Part shown: positions 8,859 to 17,949 of the stretch, piece by piece
Layout of the letters: every line of letters starts with the position of its first letter
Numbering within the stretch: the first letter of the stretch is position 1
From: Candidatus Chloroploca sp. Khr17
GTDB lineage: Bacteria > Chloroflexota > Chloroflexia > Chloroflexales > Chloroflexaceae
Length of the DNA stretch: 64,000 nucleotides
NCBI RefSeq assembly: GCF_004138165.1
Contig: NZ_RYFF01000014.1
Coordinates: forward strand, 53,555-117,554
Direction: 5' to 3'
Notes under the pieces: model-generated
What the model was told of the DNA's origin: nothing
Database searches by the model: none
What the model saw: the letters and a program-made list of their open reading frames with translations, nothing else
Program-made: the position numbers and the translations under genes

Positions 8859-9416
8859 TCAGACCGCCAGAACCTCAGCCTCTTTCTCTTTGCCAATGTG
8901 TTCCAGTTCAGCGATGCACTTATCGGTCAACTGCTGGATACGTTCCTGGCCGCGGTGCAACTCGTCCTCGCTAATCATCTTCTCGTGTTCAAACTCTTTG
9001 AGTTGATCAATCGCATCACGACGTTGATTGCGTACCGAGACCTTCACCTCTTCGACGCGATGGCGCACACCTTTGACCAGTTCGCGGCGACGTTCTTCGG
9101 TCAACTGGGGCACGGCGAGTCGAATAACGCGCCCATCATTACTGGGATTAATGCCAAGATCAGAATTTTGAATGGCCTTCTCGATCGTTTTAATCATACC
9201 ATTATCAAACGGTTGAATCACGATCAAACGGGCTTCGGGGACAACAATCGTGGCAATCTGATTCAGCGGCATCGGTGCGCCATAGGCCTCGACGGGCATA
9301 TGCTCGACCAGCGCCGACGAAGCCCGACCGGTTCTGACGGTTGCCAGTTGATGGCGCAAGGCTTCAAGCGCTTTCTTCAGTTGGCTTTCATACTCACTGG
9401 TGACGTCATTGACCAT
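8859..9416 (-). CDS. frr: Ribosome recycling factor
   Basis: 185 residues from the ATG at 9416, which has GAGGAGG 5 nt upstream; a GTG at 9419 is too close to that site. Typical RRF sequence: [24 protein letters not shown] N-terminus (here [14 protein letters not shown]), [39 protein letters not shown]. It splits post-termination ribosomes together with EF-G. pyrH lies 51 bp upstream. Confidence 0.95.
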   Translation of the reverse strand: MVNDVTSEYESQLKKALEALRHQLATVRTGRASSALVEHMPVEAYGAPMPLNQIATIVVPEARLIVIQPFDNGMIKTIEKAIQNSDLGINPSNDGRVIRLAVPQLTEERRRELVKGVRHRVEEVKVSVRNQRRDAIDQLKEFEHEKMISEDELHRGQERIQQLTDKCIAELEHIGKEKEAEVLAV

Positions 9417-9467
9417 CACACCCTCCTCACATTACCAGAACTCGCTACGCACAAATTTCTCAGATCG

Positions 9468-10199
9468 TCAGCGTTCAGTTGCCTGACTGCTGACCAGGGT
9501 GCCTACCCGTTCACCAAGCACAATGCGCTCAATCATCCCTGCTTCCAGGGCATTGAACACAATGATCGGAATATTATTATCCATACAGAACGTCAGGGCC
9601 GTCGAGTCCATCACAGCGAGACCACGGTTCAGGGCATCCATATAGGTCACGTGATCAAGTTTAACTGCATCGCGATGGCGTCGCGGATCAGCCGTATAGA
9701 TCCCGTCCACACCATTTTTCGCCATCAAGATGACATCAGCGTGGAGTTCAGCGGCACGCAGAGCTGCGGCCGAGTCAGTGGTAAAGTAAGGATTACCGGT
9801 TCCACCGGCGAGGATGACCACCCGGCCTTTGGCCATATGGCGGGTTGCCCGGCGCCTGATATACGGCTCAGCGACCTCATTCATCTGGATGGCCGTCATC
9901 GCCCGTGTATCGAGCCCATGCCGTTCAAGGGCATCCTGGAGGGCCAGGGAATTGATGATCGTACCGAGCATGCCCATATAATGTGACTGGGCAGCGTCCA
10001 TCCCACGGGCAATTGACTGATTGCCGCGCCAGATATTGCCCCCACCAATCACAACGGCTACATCTACTTTGTACTGATGCAGCACGCCGATTTCACGGGC
10101 CAGGTAGTCAAGCATATCATAGCTTACCACCTCATCTGTCCCTTTGATCTGCTCACCACTGAGCTTGATCAAGACCCGGCGATACTTTGGCTGTTGCAT
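9468..10199 (-). CDS. pyrH: UMP kinase PyrH
   Basis: 243 residues, amino-acid-kinase fold. Motifs: RVLIKLSGEQIKG at the N-terminus, VAVVIGGGNIWRG, MGMLGTIINSLALQDALE, and VVILAGGTGNPYFTTDSAAALRA. It phosphorylates UMP to UDP and is normally tuned by GTP and UTP. The order tsf-pyrH-frr is the common bacterial arrangement. A 15-bp inverted repeat separates it from tsf and may reduce read-through into pyrH. Confidence 0.95.
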   Translation of the reverse strand: MQQPKYRRVLIKLSGEQIKGTDEVVSYDMLDYLAREIGVLHQYKVDVAVVIGGGNIWRGNQSIARGMDAAQSHYMGMLGTIINSLALQDALERHGLDTRAMTAIQMNEVAEPYIRRRATRHMAKGRVVILAGGTGNPYFTTDSAAALRAAELHADVILMAKNGVDGIYTADPRRHRDAVKLDHVTYMDALNRGLAVMDSTALTFCMDNNIPIIVFNALEAGMIERIVLGERVGTLVSSQATER

Positions 10200-10221
10200 A
10201 GAGCCTCTATCCCAACGGGAT

Positions 10222-10272
10222 ATGAAACCCAGGTGGTGGACTGGTGGTACCTGTCGCCCACCTGGGTTTCAT
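10222..10272 (-). terminator. Hairpin between tsf and pyrH
   Basis: A perfect 15-bp inverted repeat (arms 10222-10236 and 10258-10272; ATGAAACCCAGGTGG and complement) with a 21-nt loop. There is no T-run, so it is a partial terminator, a processing site or an mRNA stabiliser rather than a strong intrinsic terminator. Confidence 0.55.
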
Positions 10273-10280
10273 GGCCCTGA

Positions 10281-10808
10281 CTAGGCACCAATCTCATAAC
10301 GGACAAACCGGCGCACGACAATATTTTCACCGAGCTTGGCGATCGCTTCGGTCAGCATCTCTTGGATCGTGCGTGACGCATCTTTGACAAAAGGCTGAGC
10401 CAGCAGCACCTGCTCTTTAATCAGTTGCTCGCGGGGCAAACCGCTCTCATGTACAATCGCCTCGGTGATGTCGGCTTCACTCAGGTAGAGCGGATTGAGC
10501 GCGACAACGTGCTGGGCAAGGCCATTGGCGAGCGTCACAAACGCCTCGGTACGAGCAACAAAATCGGTCTCACAATTCAATTCAACCATAGCGGCGACTC
10601 GCGACCCATAGTGTACATAGACCCCCACGAGGCCTTCGAGGGCCTCGCGGCTCGTCTTCTTGGCGGCGGCTTCGATCCCACGCTCGCGCAGAATCTCGAT
10701 GGCCTTGTTTATATCGCCGTTGACCTGCTCCAGAATATCTTTGCACTCTTTGATACCGGCACCGGTGCGTTCACGGAGCTCTTTCACCAGTTCAATCGAA
10801 ACAGCCAC
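10281..10808 (-). CDS. tsf: Elongation factor Ts (short form)
   Basis: 175 residues. N-terminal UBA-like domain LVKELRERTGAGIKECKDIL, then the core VELNCETDFVART. It exchanges GDP on EF-Tu. The protein is far shorter than the E. coli factor (about 280 residues), resembling the single-subdomain EF-Ts of Thermus-type bacteria. It lies 82 bp after rpsB. Confidence 0.94.
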   Translation of the reverse strand: MAVSIELVKELRERTGAGIKECKDILEQVNGDINKAIEILRERGIEAAAKKTSREALEGLVGVYVHYGSRVAAMVELNCETDFVARTEAFVTLANGLAQHVVALNPLYLSEADITEAIVHESGLPREQLIKEQVLLAQPFVKDASRTIQEMLTEAIAKLGENIVVRRFVRYEIGA

Positions 10809-10890
10809 AGATTCGCTCCTTGTATCGCTACGCCTGCGCCGAGCACGCCCCCGCGCAGGCTACTTGCTGATCAATCGCAACCACCCCAAG

Positions 10891-11610
10891 CTAGCCCTGG
10901 TGAGCGGACTCACGCCGATGGAGGCCCTCGAGGGCTGCATCAGCGATTTTGCTCGTCAACAGACGAATGCTCCGAATAGCATCGTCGTTGCACGGAATCA
11001 CATACTCAATCGGATCGGGATTGCAGTTCGTATCAACCATTGCCACGACTGGTACACCGACAACGGCAGCCTCTTTGATCGCCAGATCCTCCTTATGGGG
11101 ATCGACCACAAAGATCGCTGCTGGCAGACGTTCCATTGTCTTGATGCCACCAAAGACGCGATTGAGTTTGCCAATCTCTTCTTCGAGTTTCAGCCCTTCA
11201 GCTTTGGTCAACTTATTGAAATCACCGCGATCGCGTTGGGCTTCAAGATCGGCGAGCCGTTTGAGCCGGCCTTTGATCGTTGCAAAGTTTGTCAACGTAC
11301 CACCGAGCCAGCGCTGCGTAATATAGTACTGACCGGCGCGGGTTGCCTCTTCGGCAATTGCTTCCTGGGCCTGCTTTTTGGTGCCAACAAACAGGATCTT
11401 TTCGCCCCTGGCGGTCATATCAGCCACAAAACGATACGCCGTCGTCAGGCTATGTACCGTCTTTTGCAGGTCAATGATATGAATGCCATTGCGCGCCGTA
11501 AAAATATACGGACGCATCTTCGGGTTCCAACGGTTGGTCTGGTGACCAAAGTGTGCGCCAGCCTCTAGCAAGGCCTTGATCGAGACAACACGTGGGGTTG
11601 TCTGGGTCAT
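10891..11610 (-). CDS. rpsB: 30S ribosomal protein S2
   Basis: 239 residues from the ATG at 11610. The frame is open to 11733, but GGAGGA lies about 8 nt before 11610 and the protein then starts [24 protein letters not shown], as in S2. Other signatures: [20 protein letters not shown] and [15 protein letters not shown]. It is the first gene of the long minus-strand operon and has its own promoter at 11746-11774. Confidence 0.95.
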   Translation of the reverse strand: MTQTTPRVVSIKALLEAGAHFGHQTNRWNPKMRPYIFTARNGIHIIDLQKTVHSLTTAYRFVADMTARGEKILFVGTKKQAQEAIAEEATRAGQYYITQRWLGGTLTNFATIKGRLKRLADLEAQRDRGDFNKLTKAEGLKLEEEIGKLNRVFGGIKTMERLPAAIFVVDPHKEDLAIKEAAVVGVPVVAMVDTNCNPDPIEYVIPCNDDAIRSIRLLTSKIADAALEGLHRRESAHQG

Positions 11611-11745
11611 TTCTCCATCCTCCTTGAACATCCTGGAATTTCCAGCCGCCATCCCAGGCCTCTTGCGATCTGAACCAGCCCGAGCTGGCAGGAGATGATC
11701 GCAACGCTGAGATGTGTGTATTGGCGCTTGCACACGCCGCCGATC

Positions 11746-11774
11746 AGTATAGCATAAGCATTACAGTGGGGCAA
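11746..11774 (-). promoter_or_regulatory. Promoter of the rpsB operon
   Basis: On the minus strand a -35 TTGCCC (11769-11774) and a -10 TATACT (11746-11751) are separated by exactly 17 nt. This gives an rpsB leader of roughly 130 nt, long enough for S2 feedback control. The prediction rests on sequence match and position. Confidence 0.6.
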
Positions 11775-11781
11775 ATTTTTC

Positions 11782-11810
11782 TTGACAACGCTATAAGCCG
11801 GTGTTATCCT
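11782..11810 (+). promoter_or_regulatory. Promoter of rel
   Basis: A consensus -35 TTGACA (11782-11787), 17-nt spacer, and -10 TATCCT (11805-11810). It lies only 7 bp from the -35 of the divergent rpsB promoter, so the two promoters are back to back and could compete or share a regulator. Confidence 0.65.
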
Positions 11811-11867
11811 AATGGATACCATTACAAAAGCATAGTTTTGATCGCAGACGATCGAAGGATATAGAGG

Positions 11868-11895
11868 CGCGGTCAGGCGAAAGTCGCCGACCGCG
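11868..11895 (+). terminator. Leader hairpin upstream of rel
   Basis: Arms CGCGGTCAGGCG (11868-11879) and CGCCGACCGCG (11885-11895) pair with one bulge and are followed by a T-rich stretch (GTTTGTGTTCT). It lies in the rel leader, about 55 nt after the predicted transcription start, so it could work as an attenuator. Confidence 0.4.
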
Positions 11896-11975
11896 TTTGT
11901 GTTCTACAACATCTGGCCTGCGATCACCTGGCAGGTGCCTATGTGCCGCGCAGCCGTGAGAGGATACGGTGACCA

Positions 11976-14399
11976 ATGGATACTCCTGTTGCTGTTGGTG
12001 ATCATACGGCTAGTGAGGCTCGTGTGAAACCCTCGCTGCCGGGCAAGGCTGTGGCTTTGAGTCGTAGCCAGCAACCACCTGCGCTGTACCTCCAACCAGA
12101 TCACTTCTCGCCCCATCCTATCCTTCAGTTGCCTATGATTCAATCCATCGCTGAACAACTCACGAAAAAAGAGCAGGCCGAGATTACAGCGGAGATGATA
12201 CGGGCTCGTTACCTCGATGCCTACCGTAGCCCTACGGTTGAGGCGCTGATTGCCCGCCTGGGGGAGTATCTGCCCGATGCTGACACCGAATTGCTCCGAC
12301 GGGCTTATGCGCTGGCCTTGATTGCTCACGCTGGTCAGTATCGCCAGAGCGGTGAGCCCTATATTGATCATCCTGTTGCGGTGGCCTCGATCTTGCTCGA
12401 ATTGCGGCTTGATGCCGAGTCGGTTGCTGCTGCGCTTTTGCACGATGTGGTCGAAGATACCGGGGTTGATCTCGAGGTCATTAAAACCTATTTTAGCGCG
12501 ACCCTTGCGCATCTTGTTGATGGGGTGACCAAACTTTCAGGCCTTGAACATAAGACGAAAGAAGAGATGCAGGCTGGCTCGTATCGCAAGATGTTCATTG
12601 CGACGGCTGATGATCCACGCGTGATCTTGATCAAGCTCGCTGACCGCCTGCACAATATGCGCACCCTTGGCTCAACCTCGCCTGAAAAACAACGTCGTGT
12701 TGCGCGTGAAACCCTCGATATCTATGCCCCCCTCGCGCATCGCCTCGGGATGTGGCAGGTCAAGTCTGAACTCGAAGATCTGGCGTTTAAGGCGATCCAT
12801 CCTGAACATTATCACGAGATTGAAAATGGCTTGAGTCTCCGCGAAGATGCTCGTCAGCGCATTATTCAGCGCGTGATTAAAAAGATGCGCGAAGCCCTTG
12901 ATAAAGAGGGCATTCGTGCCCAGGTGAATGGACGCCCGAAACATATCTATTCGATCTGGCGCAAGATGGATCGCAAGGGTGTCCCGCTTGAGCAGATCTA
13001 CGACCAGCTCGCGATCCGGATTATTGTCCAAGAGAGTGACATGAATCAGTCCAAGGGCCTTTGTTATCGGGTGCTTGGGCTTGTGCATAGTATGTGGACA
13101 CCGGTGCTCAGCGAGTTTGATGATTATATCGCGGTTCCCAAAGAGAGTAGCTATCAGTCACTCCATACAACGGTGATTATCGGCGGTGGGCATCCTTGCG
13201 AGATCCAGATTCGCACTGAGGGTATGCATACGGTGGCTGAGCACGGTATTGCCGCACACTGGCGCTATAAAGAGGGCTTTGCTAATCGCAGCGATCAGAA
13301 TTACGAGGCTAAGATCAAGTGGCTGCGCGAATTGATTTCGTGGCGGATCGAGTTGACTGATGCCCGTGAGTTTGTCGAGAGTCTCAAGCCCGAACTGGAA
13401 GAGATGGTCTATGTCTTTACCCCGCGTGGCAAGATCATCGATCTCCCCGAAGGTAGTACGCCGGTTGATTTCGCCTATCATATTCACTCAGAGGTTGGCA
13501 ATCGGTGCATTGGTGCGCGGGTGAATGGGCGGATGGTGCCGCTTGACTATCATCTGCAGAATGGCGAGATTGTTGATATTATGACGGCTAAAGCGAATCG
13601 TGGCCCGAGCCGCGATTGGCTTAATTTTGTGAAGACGCCGAGCGCCCGCAACCATATTCGACGGTACTTCCGCCGTGCTGAACGCGAAGAAAATATTTCA
13701 GCAGGCCGTGATCTCCTGGAGAAGGAACTCAAGCGGTTGGGTTTGACCATCAGTTTCGATTATCTGGTCGATCTGGTTGGTGCGCGGTCAAATGATGATC
13801 TCTTCAATCAGGTTGGTTCGGGTGAATTGACGGCCCGCACCGTGGCCCAAAAGGCGCTGGCTCAACAGGTCGAGCAACAGCAACCGTCGGAAGCCCTGCC
13901 CATGGTGCTACCCAAAGGCACACCAGCTAATCTGAATCAGTCGGTTGGCGTACAGGTCATTGGTGTCGGTGCCATCCATAATCGCCTGGCCCGTTGTTGC
14001 AATCCGGTGGTCGGTGAACCAGTCGTTGGCTTTGTGACCCGTGGCCGTGGGGTAACGGTGCATCGGGCTGATTGTCGTACGATTCTGAATGAACCCGACC
14101 GTGCGCGCTTGATCGATCTAAGTTGGGGCGGCCAATCTCCCAAGGGCTATTCGGTGCCGATCCGGATCGAGTCGTGGGATCGGGTCGGTCTCTGGCGTGA
14201 TATTTCGATTGTGGTGGCCGACGCGGGGATCAATATCGAGAAGGTTGAACAAGGGCATACCCGGCATGCTGGGCGTGCCGTGCTGCATTTGCTCGTGACG
14301 GTGCAGACAATTACCCAGCTTTCCAGCTTGCTTGATAAGTTGAACCGTATCGCCGATGTGATCGAGGCCCGCCGTGAAAGCGGCACAGGTAAAGGGTGA
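11976..14399 (+). CDS. rel: Bifunctional (p)ppGpp synthetase/hydrolase (Rel/SpoT)
   Basis: 807 residues. The HD hydrolase domain is intact (DHPVAVASIL near H132; LLHDVVEDT with H156-D157; ADRLHNMRTL). The synthetase domain follows (GRPKHIYSIWRKM, DDYIAVPKESSYQSLHTTV), then TGS (VYVFTPRGKIIDLPEGSTPVDFAY) and a C-terminal ACT domain. It makes and degrades the stringent-response alarmone. The first 53 residues are unlike the family, so the internal ATG at 12135 (MIQSIAEQLTKK) is an alternative start. Confidence 0.93.
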   Translation: MDTPVAVGDHTASEARVKPSLPGKAVALSRSQQPPALYLQPDHFSPHPILQLPMIQSIAEQLTKKEQAEITAEMIRARYLDAYRSPTVEALIARLGEYLPDADTELLRRAYALALIAHAGQYRQSGEPYIDHPVAVASILLELRLDAESVAAALLHDVVEDTGVDLEVIKTYFSATLAHLVDGVTKLSGLEHKTKEEMQAGSYRKMFIATADDPRVILIKLADRLHNMRTLGSTSPEKQRRVARETLDIYAPLAHRLGMWQVKSELEDLAFKAIHPEHYHEIENGLSLREDARQRIIQRVIKKMREALDKEGIRAQVNGRPKHIYSIWRKMDRKGVPLEQIYDQLAIRIIVQESDMNQSKGLCYRVLGLVHSMWTPVLSEFDDYIAVPKESSYQSLHTTVIIGGGHPCEIQIRTEGMHTVAEHGIAAHWRYKEGFANRSDQNYEAKIKWLRELISWRIELTDAREFVESLKPELEEMVYVFTPRGKIIDLPEGSTPVDFAYHIHSEVGNRCIGARVNGRMVPLDYHLQNGEIVDIMTAKANRGPSRDWLNFVKTPSARNHIRRYFRRAEREENISAGRDLLEKELKRLGLTISFDYLVDLVGARSNDDLFNQVGSGELTARTVAQKALAQQVEQQQPSEALPMVLPKGTPANLNQSVGVQVIGVGAIHNRLARCCNPVVGEPVVGFVTRGRGVTVHRADCRTILNEPDRARLIDLSWGGQSPKGYSVPIRIESWDRVGLWRDISIVVADAGINIEKVEQGHTRHAGRAVLHLLVTVQTITQLSSLLDKLNRIADVIEARRESGTGKG

Positions 14400-14408
14400 C
14401 CACCAGCA

Positions 14409-15353
14409 ATGCAGACGGCGCTGCTTGATTGGTTTGCCCAGCATGCTCGTGATTTGCCCTGGCGGCGTACCCGCGATCCGTATCGCATTCTCGTTGCCGA
14501 GTTGATGCTCCAGCAAACCCAGGTGGCACGGGTGTTGCCAAAGTACGAGGCGTTTCTGGCGGCCTTTCCCGATCTTGCCACGCTGGCTGCAGCCCCCACT
14601 GCCGAGGTGATTCGTCGCTGGGCGGGCCTTGGTTACAATCGCCGTGCGGTGAATCTGCAGCGTGCAGTCCAGATGGTTTGGCAAGAGCATGGCGGGGTCT
14701 TTCCCCGTGATGTGGCGTTGCTGCGCCAGTTGCCCGGGGTTGGTCCGTATACGGCGGGGGCCGTCGCTTGCTTTGCCTTTGAGCAGGATGTTGCCTTTAT
14801 GGATACGAACATCCGCCGGGTGTTGCTGCGGACACACTATGGGGACGCGCAACTCGATGCGCCCGGCGAGCGTGCGTTGCTCGCGGTGGCCCAGCGCCTG
14901 GTGCCTGCGGGTCAGGGATGGGCCTGGAACCAGGCCTTGATGGAGCTTGGAGCGCTTATTTGTACGGCTACGACCCCGGCGTGTCAGCGTTGCCCTGTGC
15001 GGCCTATGTGTCGGGCCTACGCTGAGTGGCAGGTGGCTGATGCTGTGACCCTGCTGGCGATGGGGGGCCTTCCGCCTACGCAGTCGGCCCGACCCCAACA
15101 ACGGGCCGCCGAGCAGCGAGCCGCTTACCGGTCTGAAACACCCTTTGTTGGTTCACGGCGCTGGTATCGTGGACGGATTGTTGACCTGCTGCGCACCTTG
15201 CCCCCAGAGTGCTCGCTTCCGCTTGCTGACCTTGGTGCGCAACTCAAAGCAGATTTCACGCCTGATGAGATGGCATGGCTTGATGAACTGGTGCAAGGGC
15301 TCGTTCGTGATGGATTGGTGGTGATGGAGGATGGAGCCGTTCGGCTGCCGTGA
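14409..15353 (+). CDS. mutY: MutY-like A/G-specific adenine glycosylase lacking the Nudix-like domain
   Basis: 314 residues. HhH-GPD core: LPWRRTRDPYRILVAELM with E31, LPGVGPYTAGAVACFAF, and the catalytic D132 in FMDTNIRRV. A 4Fe-4S cluster motif has C185, C192, C195 and C201 (C-x6-C-x2-C-x5-C). MutY normally has a C-terminal domain that recognises 8-oxoguanine; here about 100 residues resembling a winged helix replace it. It removes adenine opposite oidised guanine if MutY-like; specificity is uncertain. It follows rel by 9 bp. Confidence 0.8.
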   Translation: MQTALLDWFAQHARDLPWRRTRDPYRILVAELMLQQTQVARVLPKYEAFLAAFPDLATLAAAPTAEVIRRWAGLGYNRRAVNLQRAVQMVWQEHGGVFPRDVALLRQLPGVGPYTAGAVACFAFEQDVAFMDTNIRRVLLRTHYGDAQLDAPGERALLAVAQRLVPAGQGWAWNQALMELGALICTATTPACQRCPVRPMCRAYAEWQVADAVTLLAMGGLPPTQSARPQQRAAEQRAAYRSETPFVGSRRWYRGRIVDLLRTLPPECSLPLADLGAQLKADFTPDEMAWLDELVQGLVRDGLVVMEDGAVRLP

Positions 15354-15375
15354 GCAGCCGAACGGCTCCATCCTC
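15327..15375 (+). terminator. Terminator-like hairpin overlapping the end of mutY
   Basis: A perfect 22-bp inverted repeat (15327-15348 and 15354-15375) with a 5-nt loop. The mutY stop codon TGA (15351-15353) lies in the loop and the left arm encodes the last codons. No long T-run follows. Confidence 0.6.
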
Positions 15376-15406
15376 GAGCCTAAAACTTCGTCCGTATGCA
15401 GAAGGC

Positions 15407-15435
15407 TTGACCTCTCTCTATCGCTCTGCTACACT
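15407..15435 (+). promoter_or_regulatory. Promoter of the rlmI-argJ group
   Basis: TTGACC (15407-15412), 17-nt spacer, TACACT (15430-15435), placed 32 bp before the chosen rlmI start and just after the mutY hairpin. Confidence 0.55.
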
Positions 15436-15466
15436 ATGCATCCACAGAGATACGATCAGGACGCTG

Positions 15467-16672
15467 ATGCCAAGCATACTTTTACGTTCAGGGCGCGAGC
15501 GCTCGTTACAACAGCGGCACCCTTGGGTCTTCTCAGGGGCAATTGCGGCTGTGCGTGGCAACGCGAACAATGGACAACCCATTGATGTGTATGCCGCCAA
15601 CGGTGAATGGCTGGCCCGCGGGTTCTACAGTGCCAACTCACAGATTCAGGTACGGCTTGCCACCTGGGAGGCCGAGCAACCCCTTGATGAAGCTTGGCTG
15701 CGGTCACGGCTAACCAGGGCGCTTGCCGGTCGTGCCCACCTTGCCTCACCGCCCCACCATGCGTGTCGTCTCGTGTTTAGCGAAGCCGACGGCTTGCCAG
15801 GGCTGATTGTTGATCGTTATGGTCAATACCTGAGCATCCAGTGCTTGATCCCGGCGATGGTCGAGCGCCGTGATACGCTCATCGCGTTGCTGGTAGAAAT
15901 GCTGGCACCCGAGGGCATCTATGAGCATAGTGATGCGGAGATATGCGCCAGAGAGGGACTGACACCGCACGAGGGTTTGCTCTGGGGGCGACCTCCCGAG
16001 GGACATGTGCTGGTCGAGCCACTGACGCGAGTTCGAGAGCAGGGTTTCCCCACGGTGCTGCGAGTTGATCTGGCGGGTGGGCAGAAGACCGGGCACTATC
16101 TCGATCAGGCGTATAACCATGAACGGGTTGCCGTGTATTGCCAACAAGCTGAGGTGCTTGACGGTTTCTGTTACAGTGGGGGGTTCAGTGTTGCTGCGGC
16201 GCGAGCGGGGGCCAGCCGGATGACCTTGATTGACAGCTCAGCGGCAGCGCTGGAACTGGCGCGGGCGAATGTCGGGGCCAATGCCCCCGGCGTTGACGCA
16301 GAACTGGTCGACGGTGATATGTTTCAGGTTTTGCGCCAGTATCGTGAGCAAGCGCGTCGCTTTGATGTCGTGATCCTTGATCCACCAAAATTCGCCCATA
16401 GTCAGCGTCACCTTGAACGGGCCGCTCGTGGCTACAAGGATATTAACTTGCTGGCGATGCAGTTGCTGCGGCCAGGCGGCATCCTGGCAACCTTCAGTTG
16501 CTCGGGGTTGGTTGCGCCGGATCTCTTCCAGAAAATTGTCGCTGGAGCAGCGCGTGATGCCCGGCGCGAGGTGCAACTGATCGAGCGTCTCACGCAGAGT
16601 CCTGATCATCCGGTGTTGCTTACTTTTCCCGAGAGCGAATACCTCAAAGGGTTGCTCTGTCGTGTCTGGTAA
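15467..16672 (+). CDS. rlmI: Class I SAM-dependent rRNA methyltransferase (RlmI-like)
   Basis: 401 residues from the ATG at 15467; the open frame begins earlier, but that part overlaps the promoter and the mutY hairpin. N-terminal PUA domain (RSLQQRHPWVFSGAI, VYAANGEWLARGFYS), central EEHEAD-like region, then a Rossmann methyltransferase: VLDGFCYSGGFSVAAARAGA, catalytic-loop VILDPPKFAHS, and YKDINLLAMQLLRPGGILATFSCS. The family methylates C5 of a cytosine in 23S rRNA. The exact target is inferred. Confidence 0.85.
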   Translation: MPSILLRSGRERSLQQRHPWVFSGAIAAVRGNANNGQPIDVYAANGEWLARGFYSANSQIQVRLATWEAEQPLDEAWLRSRLTRALAGRAHLASPPHHACRLVFSEADGLPGLIVDRYGQYLSIQCLIPAMVERRDTLIALLVEMLAPEGIYEHSDAEICAREGLTPHEGLLWGRPPEGHVLVEPLTRVREQGFPTVLRVDLAGGQKTGHYLDQAYNHERVAVYCQQAEVLDGFCYSGGFSVAAARAGASRMTLIDSSAAALELARANVGANAPGVDAELVDGDMFQVLRQYREQARRFDVVILDPPKFAHSQRHLERAARGYKDINLLAMQLLRPGGILATFSCSGLVAPDLFQKIVAGAARDARREVQLIERLTQSPDHPVLLTFPESEYLKGLLCRVW

Positions 16673-16686
16673 CCTGCGGTCTGCTT

Positions 16687-17883
16687 ATGAGTTACACCAT
16701 TTTTGAAGATGGACATATTGCCAGTCCACTCGGTTTTCGTGCAACGGGCGTCTCGTGTGGCCTAAAAGAGGGGAGCAAAGCGCGGGATCTGGCGCTTATT
16801 GCTTCGAACCGACCGGCGCGGGTAGCAGCGATGTTCACCACGAGCCTGACCAAAGCGGCCCCGATCTTTTTGAGTCAGGCGATCTTTGCGCGGAATCGCG
16901 AAGCGATTCAGGCAATCTTGATCAATTCGGGTCAGGCGAATGCAGGCACAGGGCAACCTGGCTTGAATGATGCTGTCGAGTGTGCCAAAATCCTGGCGGA
17001 TGAACTGGAAGTTTCGCGGGATGCGGTTTTGCTGCTCTCGACCGGGCTGATCGGGATACCGTTGCCGATGCCGCGCATGCGTGAGGGGATCAAGCGGGCG
17101 GTGAGCGAACTGGATAGCGGCGGTGGGCGGCGGGCAGCGGTGGCGATGTTGACGACTGATACGCGGCCCAAAGAACGGGTCTATCGGTTGCAGATTCGTG
17201 AAGGGCAACGCGGCATTCTGGCCGGGATGGCCAAAGGTACGCGGCAGATCAATCCACGCTTGGCTACAATGCTTGTTGTCATTACGACCGATTTGCCGAT
17301 TGAGCAGCGCCTGATGCAACAGGCGCTGCAACAGAGCGTACGGCACAGCTTCCATCGGCTGAATCTTGATGGCGAGATGAGTCCCAACGATGCGGTGATC
17401 ATGATGGCCAATGGTGCTGCCGAGGGACCGCCAATGACCAATAGCAACTCGCGAGAATTTGCCACGTTCCAGACGGCCCTCGATGCACTTTGTGGGGATC
17501 TGGCCCAGCAGATCGTGCGTGATGCCGCAGGTAGTGGTAAGATCATGCATATACGTGTGCGCGGGGCGTCGAGTGAAGAGACCGCTCGGTCAGTTGCCGA
17601 GCGTATCGCGGCTTCTCGTTCGCTCCGTGACGCACTGAGGCGTGGCTTGCCCAACTGGGGGCCAGTGCTTGCCGCCGTCGGCTCCAGTCCGAGCCGACTG
17701 CGGCCCGAGTTGCTTGATTTGCGCATTGGCAGCGTGCTTGTTCTGCATGCTGGCATGGTGGCAAGGCATGATCCAGTTGCGTTGATCCAGGCTTTCTCTA
17801 GCCCTGAACTTGAGTTGATTATTGATCTCCATATGGGGCCAGTTGACGTAACCATGACGTCGTGTACGTGGCATGAAGATTAG
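16687..17883 (+). CDS. argJ: Glutamate N-acetyltransferase / amino-acid acetyltransferase ArgJ
   Basis: 398 residues. ArgJ cleaves itself before a threonine in an ATML motif; here this is RLATMLVVITTD with T194 as predicted nucleophile. Other conserved parts are INSGQANAGTG near the N-terminus and LSTGLIGIPLPM. It transfers acetyl groups from N-acetylornithine to glutamate in arginine synthesis. It starts 14 bp after rlmI. No other arg gene is nearby. Confidence 0.9.
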   Translation: MSYTIFEDGHIASPLGFRATGVSCGLKEGSKARDLALIASNRPARVAAMFTTSLTKAAPIFLSQAIFARNREAIQAILINSGQANAGTGQPGLNDAVECAKILADELEVSRDAVLLLSTGLIGIPLPMPRMREGIKRAVSELDSGGGRRAAVAMLTTDTRPKERVYRLQIREGQRGILAGMAKGTRQINPRLATMLVVITTDLPIEQRLMQQALQQSVRHSFHRLNLDGEMSPNDAVIMMANGAAEGPPMTNSNSREFATFQTALDALCGDLAQQIVRDAAGSGKIMHIRVRGASSEETARSVAERIAASRSLRDALRRGLPNWGPVLAAVGSSPSRLRPELLDLRIGSVLVLHAGMVARHDPVALIQAFSSPELELIIDLHMGPVDVTMTSCTWHED

Positions 17884-17949
17884 AACTCGCGCTCTGCACC
17901 TGAGGGCGGGTAGCCGTCGCCAGAGACGCACCAGCATGGCAAGGAACTT

